A stretch of 64,000 bases of DNA from contig NZ_AP023396.1 in NCBI RefSeq assembly GCF_014466955.1, forward strand, positions 7,750,001 through 7,814,000, given 5' to 3'. The notes below the pieces were generated by a model. That model was not told where the DNA came from. It saw nothing but the letters and a program-made list of their open reading frames with translations, and searched no databases. Source of the stretch: Nocardia wallacei. Its GTDB lineage: Bacteria > Actinomycetota > Actinomycetes > Mycobacteriales > Mycobacteriaceae. The position numbers were made by a program, and so were the translations under genes. Position 1 is the first letter of the stretch. Each line of letters begins with the position of its first letter. Positions 51,828-60,108 of this stretch are shown here, in pieces.

Positions 51828-53197
51828 CCGACCACGTCACCTCCAGCCCGGACGGACCGCCCGCGCCGAATCCGCCGCACCGGTTCGCCGCGGTTCGCAC
51901 GGCGCTGACCGCCGTCGCCCACAGCCCCGGCATGCTCCGGCTGGCACTGGTCCGTTTCGCCGGGCAGTTCGGTGACGGGATGTTCCAGGCGGCGCTGTCG
52001 GGCGCGATTCTGTTCAATCCGGAACGCGCCACCGATCCGCTGGCCATCGCGGCCGGGTTCACGGTGCTACTGCTGCCGTATTCGGTGATCGGACCCTATG
52101 CCGGGGCACTGCTGGATCGCTGGGACCGACGGCTGGTGCTGCTGGTGGCGAACCTGCTGCGCGGCGTACTGATCCTGGTGACGGCCGCCGGTCTGCTCGG
52201 CGGGATCACCGACACCCCCTTGCTGCTGCTGGCGCTGGCCGTGATCGGGATCAGCCGATTCGTGCTGGCCGGTGTGAGCGCCGCGCTGCCGCGCGTGCTG
52301 GCGCAGCAGTGGCTGGTGCCGATGAACTCGGTGCTGGCGACGGCGGCGTCGGGCTGTGCGGGCGCGGGCGCCGCGGCGGCCGTCGCGATCATCGGCGGCA
52401 TCGGCGCGGGCGATGTCGGTTCCGCGGCGGCGGTGGCCGCGGCCGCCGCCGGATCGGTGCTCGGCGCGGGAGCCGCCTACGGATTCGGCCGCCGGGCGCT
52501 GGGTCCGGAACAGGAGGAGTCCACATCGCGTAGTTCGCTGCGCGCCGTGGCGACCGGGTTGCGCACCGGCGCGCGAGCGGTATGGGAGTCGCGCGAATGC
52601 ACGACCGCGATGATCGGCATCGGGACGCATCGAATCGTGTTCGGCGCCAACACCCTGCTGATGGTGCTGGTCCTGCGCCGTACACCCGCCGAGGGCGTCT
52701 CGCTCAGCAGCGGACTGGTCGGATTCGGGGTGGCCATCGCCGCCGCGGCCTCCGGGATGCTCGTCGCCGCGGTGATCGCGCCGCTGCTGATCCCGCGCCT
52801 GGGTCGGCCGCGCACGGTCGCGGCGGGCCTGGCCGCGGCCGTGCTGGTGCAATTGCTCCTGGTCACGCCGATCACCGTCGCCACCGGCGCTGCCGAGCGG
52901 CACGCCCATCAGCTGCTGCTGGCCGGAGCCTTCCTGCTGGGCATGGCCGGGCAGACCATCAAGCTCACCGGCGACGCCACGCTGCAGATCGATATCGACG
53001 ACGCCCGGCGCGGGCAGGTATTCGCCTTGCAGGACACGGTCTTCAACATCACCTTCGTGCTGGCCATCGCGGTGACCGCGGTGCTGATCCCCGACGACGG
53101 GCGGTCGCTGGGGGTGGTGCTGGCCGGAGCGGCGATCTACGCGCTGGGCATCGCCGCCGTAGCGATCAACACCAGGCGGCATACGCTCATTCGCTGA
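51824..53197 (+). CDS. MFS transporter
   Basis: A 457-aa integral membrane protein with 10-12 helices. Motif LLDRWDRRLVLLVANLLRG (near 92-110) is the typical motif-A loop between helices 2 and 3, and LIPRLGRPRTVA is its repeat in the second half. It resembles the MFS_3/enterobactin-exporter-like group. ATG overlaps the stop of a 48-aa upstream ORF. The substrate is unknown. Its 3' end overlaps a convergent small gene by 11 bases. Confidence 0.78.
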   Translation: MTDHVTSSPDGPPAPNPPHRFAAVRTALTAVAHSPGMLRLALVRFAGQFGDGMFQAALSGAILFNPERATDPLAIAAGFTVLLLPYSVIGPYAGALLDRWDRRLVLLVANLLRGVLILVTAAGLLGGITDTPLLLLALAVIGISRFVLAGVSAALPRVLAQQWLVPMNSVLATAASGCAGAGAAAAVAIIGGIGAGDVGSAAAVAAAAAGSVLGAGAAYGFGRRALGPEQEESTSRSSLRAVATGLRTGARAVWESRECTTAMIGIGTHRIVFGANTLLMVLVLRRTPAEGVSLSSGLVGFGVAIAAAASGMLVAAVIAPLLIPRLGRPRTVAAGLAAAVLVQLLLVTPITVATGAAERHAHQLLLAGAFLLGMAGQTIKLTGDATLQIDIDDARRGQVFALQDTVFNITFVLAIAVTAVLIPDDGRSLGVVLAGAAIYALGIAAVAINTRRHTLIR

Positions 53198-53468
53198 CCG
53201 GGCGGATCTGCTCGTCCCAGACGCCGAGACCGGCGGGATCGGTGAAGTAGGCGTCGAGTACGCCGTCGTCGTCGAGGTCCAGCGCGGCGATGTCGGCGAG
53301 ACCGTCACCGTCGTGATCCCACAGCGCGTCGTCGATCGCGCCGTCGCCGTCGAAATCGAGGGCGACGCCGTCGAACACGCCGGTGCCCGACAGGTCCAGA
53401 TCCGCCGGGGACGACCAGGGGTGGCGAACGCCGTCGCCGGTGCCGAACACATACGCGATGTCGGTCAT
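53187..53468 (-). CDS. Asp-rich Ca-binding-like small protein
   Basis: A 93-aa acidic protein. Residues 23-75 hold five spaced motifs of the form D-x-(D/S)-G-(D/T)-G: LDLSGTG, LDFDGDG, WDHDGDG, ALDLDDDG, which resemble EF-hand or thrombospondin-3/VCBS Ca loops. No signal peptide is visible. Small homologues exist in nocardiae and mycobacteria, with no known role. It may buffer or sense calcium; this is inference. Confidence 0.62.
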   Translation of the reverse strand: MTDIAYVFGTGDGVRHPWSSPADLDLSGTGVFDGVALDFDGDGAIDDALWDHDGDGLADIAALDLDDDGVLDAYFTDPAGLGVWDEQIRPVSE

Positions 53469-53635
53469 GACAATTCCGACGCATTCGAATCGATACGGGT
53501 TCCCCGCCGTGCCGTACTGCGTACGGGCAAATCGGTCGGTTAAATTGGACGGGCTGTGTTCGGCCCCAGCGACGACGGCGGCCGATTGTGCGATGTCACC
53601 GCAGCGCAGCCGGCACCGAGGAGAATTGATACCGC

Positions 53636-55309
53636 ATGGGAAAAGGCACTGCGCCTGCGCTTTTCGGTGTCCTGCTGACCGCTGCCGGGCTGTCCGCCCC
53701 GGCCGCGGCGGCACCGGCGCCCTGGGCGCCACCGCCGGTGAACGCCTGCGGTGAAACGGGTTTCGACCCGCTGGCGCGCGAACCGGACCCCAACGCACCG
53801 CCACCGCCCCTGCTGCCGCCGCTACCGCCGACCATCGACATCCCGGTGCCGGTCCCGGAGATCGTGCCCGTACCCGTACCCGGACCGCAGCCGGACAACA
53901 CCCGGATCGATCCGGCACCGCTGCCGCCGGACCCGTGCGGCAACCCGTGCCCCGACATTCGCGACAGTCCCAAGCCCGAACCCGAAAAGCCCAAGGAGCC
54001 CAACGGTTCCAAGCCGCAGACCGCGCCGGAGCTGGAGCCGGAACCCGAACCCGCGCCGACGCCCGTGCCGCCGACCGGTTCGGGATCGTCGGATTCGGGG
54101 GCCGGGTCGTCAGGGTCCGGGTCGTCGGGGTCCGGGTCGTCGGGGTCCGGATCGCCCTCGGCGCCGTTCAATCTGCCGCGCATCCAGATCAAGCCGGAAC
54201 CGGAACCGATTCCGATCCCCGTGCCCGGCGGCGAGCCGCCCGCGCCGCAGACCCCGCCGCCGCCGGTCGTGCATCCGGCCGAGCCCGGTCCGGTCGCGCC
54301 GCCGGTGGCGCCGCGGCAGGTGGAGTCGACGAAGCTGGTGAACCAGGTGACCGGGCACGGCTCGGACAACCGCACCGATATGCGCTGGCAGGTCGACGGC
54401 ACCGATCTGGGCATCATGTGGGAGACCAAGCCGGGTGAGGTGGCGGTGCTGTTCGGCGACACCTTCGGCAAAGGCTGGGCGCCGGGCGGGGCCGGTGGCG
54501 CGGACGCCGACTGGCGCAGCAACGTGATGGGCTACAGCACCGAGCGGGATCTGTCCAAGGGGCTGGTCATCGACACCATGGTGCAGGACAGCCGCTGTCA
54601 CGCCGCCGAACTGCTGGACAGTCGCAAGATCAAGAACTACGAGACCACGGTCATCCCCACCTCCGGCTTCGCGCTGGGCAACCGCCAGTACATGAGCTAC
54701 ATGTCGGTCAACCACTGGGACCGGATCCCCGGCATGTGGTGGACCAACAACGGCGGGCTGGCCTACTCCGACGACAACGGCCGCACCTGGGTCAAGGACC
54801 AGTTCGCCAAGTGGGACAACATGTTCGGCCTGAATCGATTCCAGGTCACCACCATGGTCCCGCACGGCGACTACGTGTACATGTTCGGCACTCCCAACGG
54901 CCGCATCGGCGTGATCGGCCTGGCGCGGGTGCGCCGGGACGAGGTGCTCAACAAGTCGGCCTACCAGTACTGGGTGGACGGCACCTGGGCGCCGGCGGCC
55001 GAGAACTCCGCCACCCCGCTGCTGCCGGGTATCGCCGGGGAGATCTCGGTGCGCTACGACGAGTCCAGCCGCCAGTGGCAGATGGTGTACCTGGACCCGG
55101 CCCGGGGCTCGATCGTGCTGCGCACGGCGGCCGAACCGCAGGGGGCATGGACGGACGGCGTGCCGCTGGTGAGCACCGCCGACTATCCGAAGGCGTACGG
55201 CGGCTTCATTCACCCCTGGTCGTCGGGCCGGGATCTGTACTACACGATCTCGGCGTGGGACAGCTACAACGTGTATCTCATGCACACGACGCTGGACGAA
55301 CCGCGCTGA
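53636..55309 (+). CDS. secreted Pro-rich protein with DUF4185 domain
   Basis: A 557-aa exported protein. Residues 1-26 are a Sec signal peptide ending AAAAP. A very long Pro/Glu/Ser-rich region follows (27-225) with a Ser-Gly repeat block (GSGSSGSGSSGSGS). The C-terminal 325 residues are a DUF4185 beta-propeller-like domain: GIMWETKPGEVAVLFGDTFG, AYSDDNGRTWVKD, FMFGTPNGR-like and AYGGFIHPWS. The family includes mycobacterial secreted proteins and resembles glycoside-hydrolase propellers. The Pro-rich part may span the cell wall. Confidence 0.78.
   Translation: MGKGTAPALFGVLLTAAGLSAPAAAAPAPWAPPPVNACGETGFDPLAREPDPNAPPPPLLPPLPPTIDIPVPVPEIVPVPVPGPQPDNTRIDPAPLPPDPCGNPCPDIRDSPKPEPEKPKEPNGSKPQTAPELEPEPEPAPTPVPPTGSGSSDSGAGSSGSGSSGSGSSGSGSPSAPFNLPRIQIKPEPEPIPIPVPGGEPPAPQTPPPPVVHPAEPGPVAPPVAPRQVESTKLVNQVTGHGSDNRTDMRWQVDGTDLGIMWETKPGEVAVLFGDTFGKGWAPGGAGGADADWRSNVMGYSTERDLSKGLVIDTMVQDSRCHAAELLDSRKIKNYETTVIPTSGFALGNRQYMSYMSVNHWDRIPGMWWTNNGGLAYSDDNGRTWVKDQFAKWDNMFGLNRFQVTTMVPHGDYVYMFGTPNGRIGVIGLARVRRDEVLNKSAYQYWVDGTWAPAAENSATPLLPGIAGEISVRYDESSRQWQMVYLDPARGSIVLRTAAEPQGAWTDGVPLVSTADYPKAYGGFIHPWSSGRDLYYTISAWDSYNVYLMHTTLDEPR
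54101..54155 (+). repeat. 15-bp Ser/Gly-coding tandem repeat
   Basis: GGGTCCGGGTCGTCG repeats about three times, coding GSGSS, in the linker of the DUF4185 protein. Confidence 0.75.
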
Positions 55310-55337
55310 GCCGTCCGGGCTTTCGGGCTCGGCCGAG

Positions 55338-56465
55338 TCAGCGCGGATAGACCTCGACCTCGGTGGCCTTCACGGCGAAGTACACCTCGAGGTCCGGCGC
55401 GAGGCGTAGTTCCGCGGCGGCGGCGGGCGTCAGGTCGGCCGCCGGGCCGGGGTTGCCGTCCGCGCGCTCCGCCGCCTGCACTCGAACGATGCCGCCGCGG
55501 TCGGCGAGTTCGGCGATGCGCACCCGAAAAACGTTGCGGGGGCTGCCCGTCGGCGGTTCCCGATGGACGGCGACAGCGGACGGGGAGAACACGGCGGCGG
55601 CCGCGACGCCGGGGGGCCACGTGTCGGCGCACCGGCCGTGCACGACATCCGCGCCGCATCGCACCGCCCGCATCGGGTGTGGTTCCTCGGCACCGCGGTC
55701 GGTGTCGATCGCGGTACCGATCATCAGGTTCACACCGGCGATGCGGGCGGCGAAGGCGCTGCGCGGGCGGGACAGCACCGCCGCGACCGGGCCCTGTTCC
55801 ACGATCCGGCCCGCCTCCAGCACGGCGACCCGGTCGGCCAGTGTCAGCGCGTCGACGATGTCGTGGGTGACCAGAATCGTGCTGGGGGCGTGGGTGTCCG
55901 GGGTCTCCCGCAGCACGCGCCGCAACAGGGTGCGCACGGCCGGGGCGGCGGTCACATCGAGTGCGGCCATCGGTTCGTCGAGCAGCAGCACACGCGGTTC
56001 GACGGCCAGCGCCCGCGCCAGCGCCACTCGTTGCGCCTGTCCGCCGGAGAGTTCCCCGGGTCGCCGCGCGGCGAGCGCGGCGGCATCGACCGCGTCGAGC
56101 CACCGGCGTGCCACGGCCGCGGCCCGCGCGCGACCATCGCGGCTGCGCGGACCGAACGCCACATTCGCCGCCGCCGTCAGATGCGGGAACAGCAGGGGAT
56201 CCTGTGCCAGCAGCGAGATCTCGCGCCGATGCGGCGGCACCGCCACACCGGACGCGACATCGGTCAACGTCCGCCCGGCCAGGCGGACCCACCCGCCGTC
56301 CGGCGCCACGAGGCCCGCCACGACCTCGAGCACGGTCGATTTGCCCGCGCCGTTGGGTCCCAGTACCGCGAGCACCTCCCCGGGCGCCACCGACAGCTCC
56401 ACCTCCACGTCGCGCTCGACGACTCGGAACGAAACCTCCAGTCCCGCACCGTCGCCCGTGCTCAT
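55338..56465 (-). CDS. modC: molybdate ABC transporter ATP-binding protein
   Basis: A 375-aa ATPase powering molybdate uptake. Walker A GPNGAGKST is near 36-44, Q-loop LLAQDPLLF near 84, signature LSGGQAQRV near 138, Walker B VLLLDEPMAALD near 158, switch His in VTHD near 195. The C-terminal 130 residues form the Mop/TOBE part that binds molybdate. Last gene of the mod operon, 103 bases after modB. Confidence 0.88.
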   Translation of the reverse strand: MSTGDGAGLEVSFRVVERDVEVELSVAPGEVLAVLGPNGAGKSTVLEVVAGLVAPDGGWVRLAGRTLTDVASGVAVPPHRREISLLAQDPLLFPHLTAAANVAFGPRSRDGRARAAAVARRWLDAVDAAALAARRPGELSGGQAQRVALARALAVEPRVLLLDEPMAALDVTAAPAVRTLLRRVLRETPDTHAPSTILVTHDIVDALTLADRVAVLEAGRIVEQGPVAAVLSRPRSAFAARIAGVNLMIGTAIDTDRGAEEPHPMRAVRCGADVVHGRCADTWPPGVAAAAVFSPSAVAVHREPPTGSPRNVFRVRIAELADRGGIVRVQAAERADGNPGPAADLTPAAAAELRLAPDLEVYFAVKATEVEVYPR

Positions 56466-56568
56466 CGGCCCGCGATCGATCGCCGTGCCGAGGCAACGGA
56501 CGAGCGCGTAGCCCCGGTCCGGTCGTGGATCTCGGCGGTTTGCGGTACCCGGATCCCTTCCGCGCGGC

Positions 56569-57498
56569 TCACTGTCGCCGACCCCGTCCGGAGCCGCCCC
56601 AGCGCCACAGCCCGCCCGCCCACTCGCGACCTTCGGGCACGCCGACGCGGCGATACGCCACCAGCACGATCAGCACGGCGATCAGGACCAGGAGCAGGGA
56701 AAGTGCCACGGCCGCATCGGGATCGGCCTCGCGTCGCAGGTAGATCTCCAGGGGCAGGGTGCGGGTGCGGCCCTGCAGGCTGCCCGCGAAGGTGAGCGTG
56801 GCACCGAATTCGCCCAGGGCGCGGGCGAAGGCGAGCACCGCGCCGGAGATCAGCGCGGGACGCAGCAGCGGCAGCGTGATCCGCCACCACACCGTCGTGG
56901 GCGCCGCGCCGAGCGTCGCCGCGATCCGTTCGTAGCGGTCACCGGCCGTGCGCATCGCTCCCTCGAGCGTGATCACCAGGAACGGCAGCGCCACGAAGGC
57001 CTGCGCCAGCACAACCGCGGTGGTGCTGAAGGCGATCCGGGCACCGGCCGCCTCCAGCTGCCTGCCCAGCATCCCGTATCGCCCGAACAGATACAGCAGC
57101 GCCAGACCACCGACCACCGGTGGTAATACCAAGGGCAGCAACACCATCGCCCGCAACACCGGCAGTACCCGCCACCGCACCCGGGCCAGCAAGACCGCCA
57201 TCGGCACCCCGGCCACCACACACAGCGCCGTACTGGCCAGCGCCGTCCGCACACTCAGCCACAACGCGTCCCGCGAGGCGGGCGAGGACACCAGCCCGAA
57301 GAACCCCGACCAGTCGACCGCCCCCGCCAGAGCCACCAAAGGCGTTGCCACGAAAGCGAACCCGAGCAGCGCGGGCAGCAGCAGCCAGCGCGGCACCGCG
57401 GGCCCGGGACCACGCACCATCGCGCGCAGGCTCCGAACGGCACGCCCTCGCACCGGCTCCGTGCCCACCGTATTCCCGGCAACGGGCCGATCAGTCAC
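56569..57498 (-). CDS. modB: molybdate ABC transporter permease
   Basis: A 309-aa membrane permease. The body ([21 protein letters not shown] to [19 protein letters not shown]) matches mycobacterial ModB closely, including the coupling loop [19 protein letters not shown] near 195-215 and [15 protein letters not shown] 57498 overlaps the TGA of the repeat ORF upstream as GTGA; ATG 57420 is an alternative start nearer to the usual N-terminus. Operon with modA, modC and a TOBE regulator. Confidence 0.85.
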   Translation of the reverse strand: MTDRPVAGNTVGTEPVRGRAVRSLRAMVRGPGPAVPRWLLLPALLGFAFVATPLVALAGAVDWSGFFGLVSSPASRDALWLSVRTALASTALCVVAGVPMAVLLARVRWRVLPVLRAMVLLPLVLPPVVGGLALLYLFGRYGMLGRQLEAAGARIAFSTTAVVLAQAFVALPFLVITLEGAMRTAGDRYERIAATLGAAPTTVWWRITLPLLRPALISGAVLAFARALGEFGATLTFAGSLQGRTRTLPLEIYLRREADPDAAVALSLLLVLIAVLIVLVAYRRVGVPEGREWAGGLWRWGGSGRGRRQ

Positions 57499-58019
57499 CA
57501 CACACCGCCGACACCCGACGGAAATCCTCCGCCCCACTCGACCACCCACCGTCGCACCGGGCCACCCCACCCAACGGGATCCCACGCAGACGATCGGCCA
57601 GCGGGGCTGCACCGCCGAAAAGAACGGCACACACGGCCACCACTCAGGGCAACACCGCCCGAAGGAACAGCACACACACGCTCACCACGCGGAGCAACAC
57701 CGCCCAAGGGAACAGCACGCACACAGCCACCGCGCGGGACTACACCACCCGAAGGAACAGCACGCACACGGCCGCCACACAGGGCAACACCACCCAAGGG
57801 AACAGCATGCATACGGCCACCATGCAGGGCTACACCGCCCGAAGGAACAGCACGCACACGGCCGCCACGCAGGGCAACAACGCCCGAGGGAACAGCGCGC
57901 AGGCGGCCGCCGTGCGGAGTTGCACCGTGCCGTGTGACGTCCTGTGGCGCAAGCACGTGTTGCGGCCGGGCCATCCGGTCCCGGGTCATGGGTGAGGGCT
58001 CGTGGACTTGCCGGGTCAC
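57495..58019 (-). CDS. repeat ORF between modA and modB
   Basis: A 174-codon ORF starting with GTG that overlaps the modA stop (GTGA) and stopping in TGA that overlaps the modB GTG (GTGA). The same overlap joins the regulator gene to modA, so it keeps the operon's manner of coupling. It encodes about seven 15-aa repeats of the type [15 protein letters not shown], basic and Gly/Val-rich, between non-repeat ends. Against it: in the unit I checked, 8 of 15 codons end in T, far from the G/C-ending use of neighbours. It may be a real protein, or a repeat expansion kept in frame only because coupling to modB demands it. Confidence 0.45.
   Translation of the reverse strand: MTRQVHEPSPMTRDRMARPQHVLAPQDVTRHGATPHGGRLRAVPSGVVALRGGRVRAVPSGGVALHGGRMHAVPLGGVALCGGRVRAVPSGGVVPRGGCVRAVPLGGVAPRGERVCAVPSGGVALSGGRVCRSFRRCSPAGRSSAWDPVGWGGPVRRWVVEWGGGFPSGVGGVW
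57606..57920. repeat. 45-bp tandem repeat array, about seven units
   Basis: Units start every 45 bases at 57606 (degenerate), 57651, 57696, 57741, 57786, 57831 and 57876. Core is GAAGGAACAGCACGCACACG followed by GCC(G/A)CCACGCAGGGC. Units differ by a few bases each. The period is a multiple of three and no stop occurs in several frames on either strand. Confidence 0.92.
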
Positions 58020-58783
58020 GGTGCTCCGAAACCTGCCTTCGAGAGGGCCGCGCGGCCCTGCGGACCGGTGACGAGTTCCTCGAATCGGTGGGCGAGTTCG
58101 GCGTGCTTCGAATCGGCGACCGCGGCAATGGGATACGAGTTCACCGCGCCCGCGGATTCGGGGAAGGGGATCCGCGCCACCTTCGCGCCCGCACCGGCGG
58201 CGTCGGTGACGTAGACCAGACCGGCGTCCGCCTCGCCGGAGGTGACCTTCGCGAGCACGTCGGTCACCGCCGATTCCTCACTCACCGGTGCGATCGACAC
58301 CTGCGCCGCGGTGGTCACCTTCTTCGTCGCCGCACCGCACGGCACCTGCGGCGCGCACACCACCAGGCGAAGTCCCGGCCGGGCCAGATCCGCGAGGGAC
58401 GCAACATGTTCCGGGTTGCCCGGCGGCGTGACGATGGTGAGCACGTTGGTGGCGAACACCTGGGGCTGCTCGGTGATCCGCCCGCTCCGCACGGCCTTGT
58501 CCATATTGGCGGTATCGGCGGAGGCGAACACGTCGGCGGGCGCGCCCTGGTCCAGCTGCGCCGCCAGATCCGACGAACCGGCGAAGGAGAAGGTCACCTT
58601 CGCGTCCGGGTGGGTGGCCTCGAACTCGGTGCCCAGCTCGGTGAAGACCTTGTTCAGCGAGGCCGCGGCGAACACCGTCACGGTGGTGGCGCCGGAATCG
58701 GACGAACCGCACCCGGCCAGTGCGACCGTCAGCGCCGCCGCGCCCAGCACGCCGACCCCGTCGCGCCATCCCCGTCGCGTCAC
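58016..58783 (-). CDS. modA: molybdate-binding lipoprotein
   Basis: A 255-aa periplasmic-type binding lipoprotein for molybdate. Lipobox is VALAGC near residue 23. Oxyanion contacts are in VTVFAAASLNKVF near 35-47 and AGSSDLAAQLDQGAPADVFASAD near 68-90; the C-terminal VYVTDAA and PIAAVADSK are typical. GTG 58783 overlaps the TGA of the upstream regulator. Its own TGA overlaps the GTG of the repeat ORF. Confidence 0.9.
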   Translation of the reverse strand: MTRRGWRDGVGVLGAAALTVALAGCGSSDSGATTVTVFAAASLNKVFTELGTEFEATHPDAKVTFSFAGSSDLAAQLDQGAPADVFASADTANMDKAVRSGRITEQPQVFATNVLTIVTPPGNPEHVASLADLARPGLRLVVCAPQVPCGAATKKVTTAAQVSIAPVSEESAVTDVLAKVTSGEADAGLVYVTDAAGAGAKVARIPFPESAGAVNSYPIAAVADSKHAELAHRFEELVTGPQGRAALSKAGFGAP

Positions 58784-59184
58784 GCGCGCTCGGCGGGTGT
58801 CTCGACGACGACCGTGGTCGCCTTCACGCTCGCCACCGCCACACTGCCCGGCTCCAGCCCGAGCGCCCGTACCGACTCGCTGCTCATCAGCGACACCACC
58901 GTGAACGGCCCGCATTGCATCTCCACCTGTGCCATCACCCCGTCGGCCACCACACGGGTGACCAAGCCGGGAAACCGATTGCGTGCCGAACTGGCACTGC
59001 CCACCCGCGCCCGCGGCGTCCGCGCGTGTTCGACCGCCAACGCCGCCAGCTCGGCGCCGTCGATGGTCAGCCGACCCGACTCGTCCTTGCGCGCGGTGAG
59101 CGCGCCGGTGTCGATCCACCGGCGGACGGTGTCGTCGCTGACGCCGAGCAGTTCGGCGGCATCACGGATACGCAGGCTGGGCAC
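58780..59184 (-). CDS. HTH-TOBE molybdate-responsive protein
   Basis: A 134-aa protein. Residues 1-55 form a MerR-like excisionase HTH (LRIRDAAELLGVSDDTVRRWIDTGALTARKD) and residues 65-130 a TOBE/Mop domain (NRFPGLVTRVVADGVMAQVEMQCG...SLMSSESVRALGLEPGSV) that binds molybdate. It heads the mod operon and may sense molybdate to regulate it, like ModE. ModA starts inside its stop codon. Confidence 0.85.
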   Translation of the reverse strand: MPSLRIRDAAELLGVSDDTVRRWIDTGALTARKDESGRLTIDGAELAALAVEHARTPRARVGSASSARNRFPGLVTRVVADGVMAQVEMQCGPFTVVSLMSSESVRALGLEPGSVAVASVKATTVVVETPAERA

Positions 59185-59322
59185 CTCAGCAGCATAGGTC
59201 CGAACAATCGGGCAAACAACGGCAGAACCTCCGAGTATGCGGATCTGAGAGCGGTTGTTTTCGGAGACGTCACCGACGACGGGATCGTGTTGTCACCCAC
59301 GCCCAGTACTGTCGAAGCAATC

Positions 59323-60108
59323 ATGGCCACCTATTTCGATCCCAAGACCTGGTCGCCGCTGCGTGCCGTGGATGTCGGCAGGCGCCTGCTCGACCCGGGT
59401 CTGCTGGATCAGGTCGCCGATCTGGGCGCCGGCACCGTCACCGCGCTGCTGCCGGACGTGCTGATGACGCTGCTCAGCGAGGGCATCCTGAGCCAGTTCG
59501 GCGGCCGGGAGGTCAACGCCACCCTGCTCGGCCACGAGATGACGGCCACGCTGGGCACGCTGAAGGCCCGTCGCCGCGGCGCCCACTTCCAGACCAAGAC
59601 GGTGCTGACCGACCTGCGCTGGAACGGTCACCCGATCGAGGAGATGACCGTGATCGCGCACGGCGTCCGGCTGATTCCGGGCATCCCGACCAAGGTGCGC
59701 ACCACCAATCTCGACGTCACCGGCACCGTGACCACCGCGGCGCTGGTCGGCTGGCTCAACGACGGGCGGCTGGACTGGCGGCTCGGGGTCGACGCGCGGA
59801 CCGGCCTGTTCACGGCCCACCATCGGGAGCGGCGCATCCGGGCCCTGGTCGACGCGTCGATCGGGGAGAACCTGGTCACCATCGCGGTGCACCGGGCGAG
59901 CTGGTTCGGCATCCCCGTGCCCCGGCGATGGATCAGCATCGCGCCGGTGCCGCTGACCGACCTGCCGAAACACATCACCGTCGTGCGCGCCGACCGAGAC
60001 GGCGACCGTGTGCGTTTCCGCATCGATATCCCCGAGATCACCGGCTCGTTCGATCTCGCGCAGATCCGTTCGGCCATCGTGGCGGGCACCACGCTGATCG
60101 TCTTCTAG
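59323..60108 (+). CDS. hypothetical protein, possible lipid-binding (DUF2993-like)
   Basis: A 261-aa protein without signal peptide. Alternating strands such as KTVLTDLRWNGHPIEEMTVIAHGV (near 85-108, shortened) and LDVTGTVTTAALVGWL near 125-140 recall the extended beta sheet of the DUF2993/LmeA family, but the match is by eye only. ATG 59323 is likely. It is convergent with the CCA-adding enzyme gene, overlapping by four bases. Expression seems independent. Confidence 0.5.
   Translation: MATYFDPKTWSPLRAVDVGRRLLDPGLLDQVADLGAGTVTALLPDVLMTLLSEGILSQFGGREVNATLLGHEMTATLGTLKARRRGAHFQTKTVLTDLRWNGHPIEEMTVIAHGVRLIPGIPTKVRTTNLDVTGTVTTAALVGWLNDGRLDWRLGVDARTGLFTAHHRERRIRALVDASIGENLVTIAVHRASWFGIPVPRRWISIAPVPLTDLPKHITVVRADRDGDRVRFRIDIPEITGSFDLAQIRSAIVAGTTLIVF

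Noticed and set aside
57606..57920. Array considered as a CRISPR
   Set aside because: Units are contiguous 45-bp tandem copies without unique spacers, and no cas genes are near.
57120..57995. Rightward open frame over the same array with G/C-ending codons
   Set aside because: It has no start codon between the modB antisense part and the array and no ribosome site; its left half is plainly a shadow of modB.
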